A model generated the notes under the pieces. That model did not search any database. It saw only the letters and a list, made by a program, of their open reading frames with translations, and was not told the origin of the DNA. Below are positions 4,865 to 5,502 of a DNA stretch of 5,502 nucleotides, piece after piece. Location of the stretch: positions 1-5,502 of the forward strand of contig DCHH01000061.1 in assembly GCA_002315625.1 (NCBI GenBank), in the 5' to 3' direction. Source of the DNA: Bacteroidales bacterium UBA1757 (lineage in GTDB: Bacteria; Bacteroidota; Bacteroidia; Bacteroidales; UBA1402). The position numbers were made by a program, and so were the translations under genes. How positions within the stretch are numbered: the stretch's first letter is position 1; every line of letters begins with the position of its first letter.

Positions 4865-5502
4865 ATGGCAGAAGAAATCAAAAATGCCCGTCTCAATGCG
4901 TCAGTGGCTCCCGAGGAGTTCGACTGGGATGCATTTGAGAAGGACACCGTCTATGATGCAGATCGCAGCAGCATCGAGGCACAGTATGAACAGACACTCT
5001 CAAAAATCAACGAGAATGAGATTGTCGAAGGAACAGTGACTTCAGTAAACAAGAAGGAAGTCGTAGTGAACATCGGTTACAAGTCTGAGGGTGTCATCCC
5101 TACAACCGAATTCCGTTACAATCCCGATCTCAAGGTCGGTGACACTGTAGAGGTGTTCGTTCAGACTGCCGAGAACAAACACGGCCAGCTCATCCTTTCC
5201 CACAAGAAAGCGCGTGCCCTTCATTCCTGGGATCTGGTCAATGACGCATTCAATAAAGATGAAATCGTCAAAGGTTATGTCAAGACACGCACCAAAGGTG
5301 GCATGATTGTTGACGTGTTGGGTATCGAGGCTTTCCTTCCAGGCAGCCAGATCGACGTCAAGCCCATCCGCGATTATGACCAGTTCGTCGACACCACGAT
5401 GGATTTCAAGATTGTAAAGATAAATCCCGATGGCCACAATGTCGTAGTATCTCACAAAGCCCTCATCGAGGCTGAAATCGAAGCTCAGAAGAGCGAGATC
5501 AT
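4865..5502 (+). CDS. rpsA: 30S ribosomal protein S1, 3' part missing
   Basis: 212 complete codons are present before the right edge. After an acidic N-terminal region (1-51, beginning MAEEIKNARLNASV) comes a first S1/OB-fold repeat at about 52-116 (EIVEGTVTSVNKKEVVVNIG through GQLILSHKKA). The second repeat, about 133-200, contains KGGMIVDVLGIEAFLPGSQID and ends in VVVSHKALIE, both hallmarks of bacterial S1. Full-length Bacteroidetes S1 usually has about six such repeats in about 600 residues, so roughly a third is visible. S1 binds single-stranded, often AU-rich, mRNA and helps load it onto the 30S subunit, which matters in a phylum that makes little use of Shine-Dalgarno pairing. The ATG follows a 46-nt AU-rich stretch with no Shine-Dalgarno sequence. 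It is transcribed from its own consensus promoter and may be self-regulated through the leader hairpin. Confidence 0.97.
   Translation, partial: MAEEIKNARLNASVAPEEFDWDAFEKDTVYDADRSSIEAQYEQTLSKINENEIVEGTVTSVNKKEVVVNIGYKSEGVIPTTEFRYNPDLKVGDTVEVFVQTAENKHGQLILSHKKARALHSWDLVNDAFNKDEIVKGYVKTRTKGGMIVDVLGIEAFLPGSQIDVKPIRDYDQFVDTTMDFKIVKINPDGHNVVVSHKALIEAEIEAQKSEI

Noticed and set aside
5042..5455. Minus-strand open frame of 137 codons opposite rpsA
   Set aside because: It lies wholly inside a clear S1-repeat coding sequence, has no promoter or family motif, and reads as an antisense shadow of rpsA codon bias.

Overview
The window looks like chromosomal DNA from a Bacteroidales bacterium. The promoters fit the Bacteroidetes sigma-factor pattern (TTTG, about 19-20 nt, TAnnTTTG). 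Start codons lack strong Shine-Dalgarno sequences and sit in AT-rich context. The S1 protein, the CorA protein and the FAD oxidoreductase with its N-terminal sandwich-like domain all resemble Bacteroidales versions as I remember them. I cannot name the genus; the S1 N-terminus seems distinct from that of Bacteroides proper.

Layout. Positions 1-2565 hold a leftward two-gene unit. A LacI-family repressor (1405-2565) is followed by an FAD-dependent oxidoreductase (1-1415, running off the left edge), and the two overlap by 11 nt. The regulator is therefore transcribed first and its partner is probably translationally coupled. Positions 2566-2736 form a divergent intergenic region with a very good leftward promoter for lacI, a TAnnTTTG element for the rightward gene, and AT-rich inverted repeats around the lacI promoter that are candidate operators. 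Rightward genes follow: a sugar-phosphate-type nucleotidyltransferase (2737-3672), a CorA-family divalent cation channel (3780-4739), and the start of rpsA for ribosomal protein S1 (4865 to the right edge). Each rightward gene has its own TAnnTTTG element, so they look like separately promoted neighbours rather than one operon.

How the genes work together. Only the LacI and oxidoreductase pair has a clear functional link: a sugar-type sensor controlling itself and an FAD enzyme that probably acts on a carbohydrate or glycoside-like compound. The other three genes look like housekeeping or envelope-related functions.

No mobile element, CRISPR array, tRNA or rRNA was seen. The most interesting details are a LacI-like C-terminal heptad helix and a long DNA-binding-domain loop in the repressor, the TACTA/TAGTA repeats at the repressor promoter, and a strong two-part hairpin that may form the 5' end of the rpsA mRNA.
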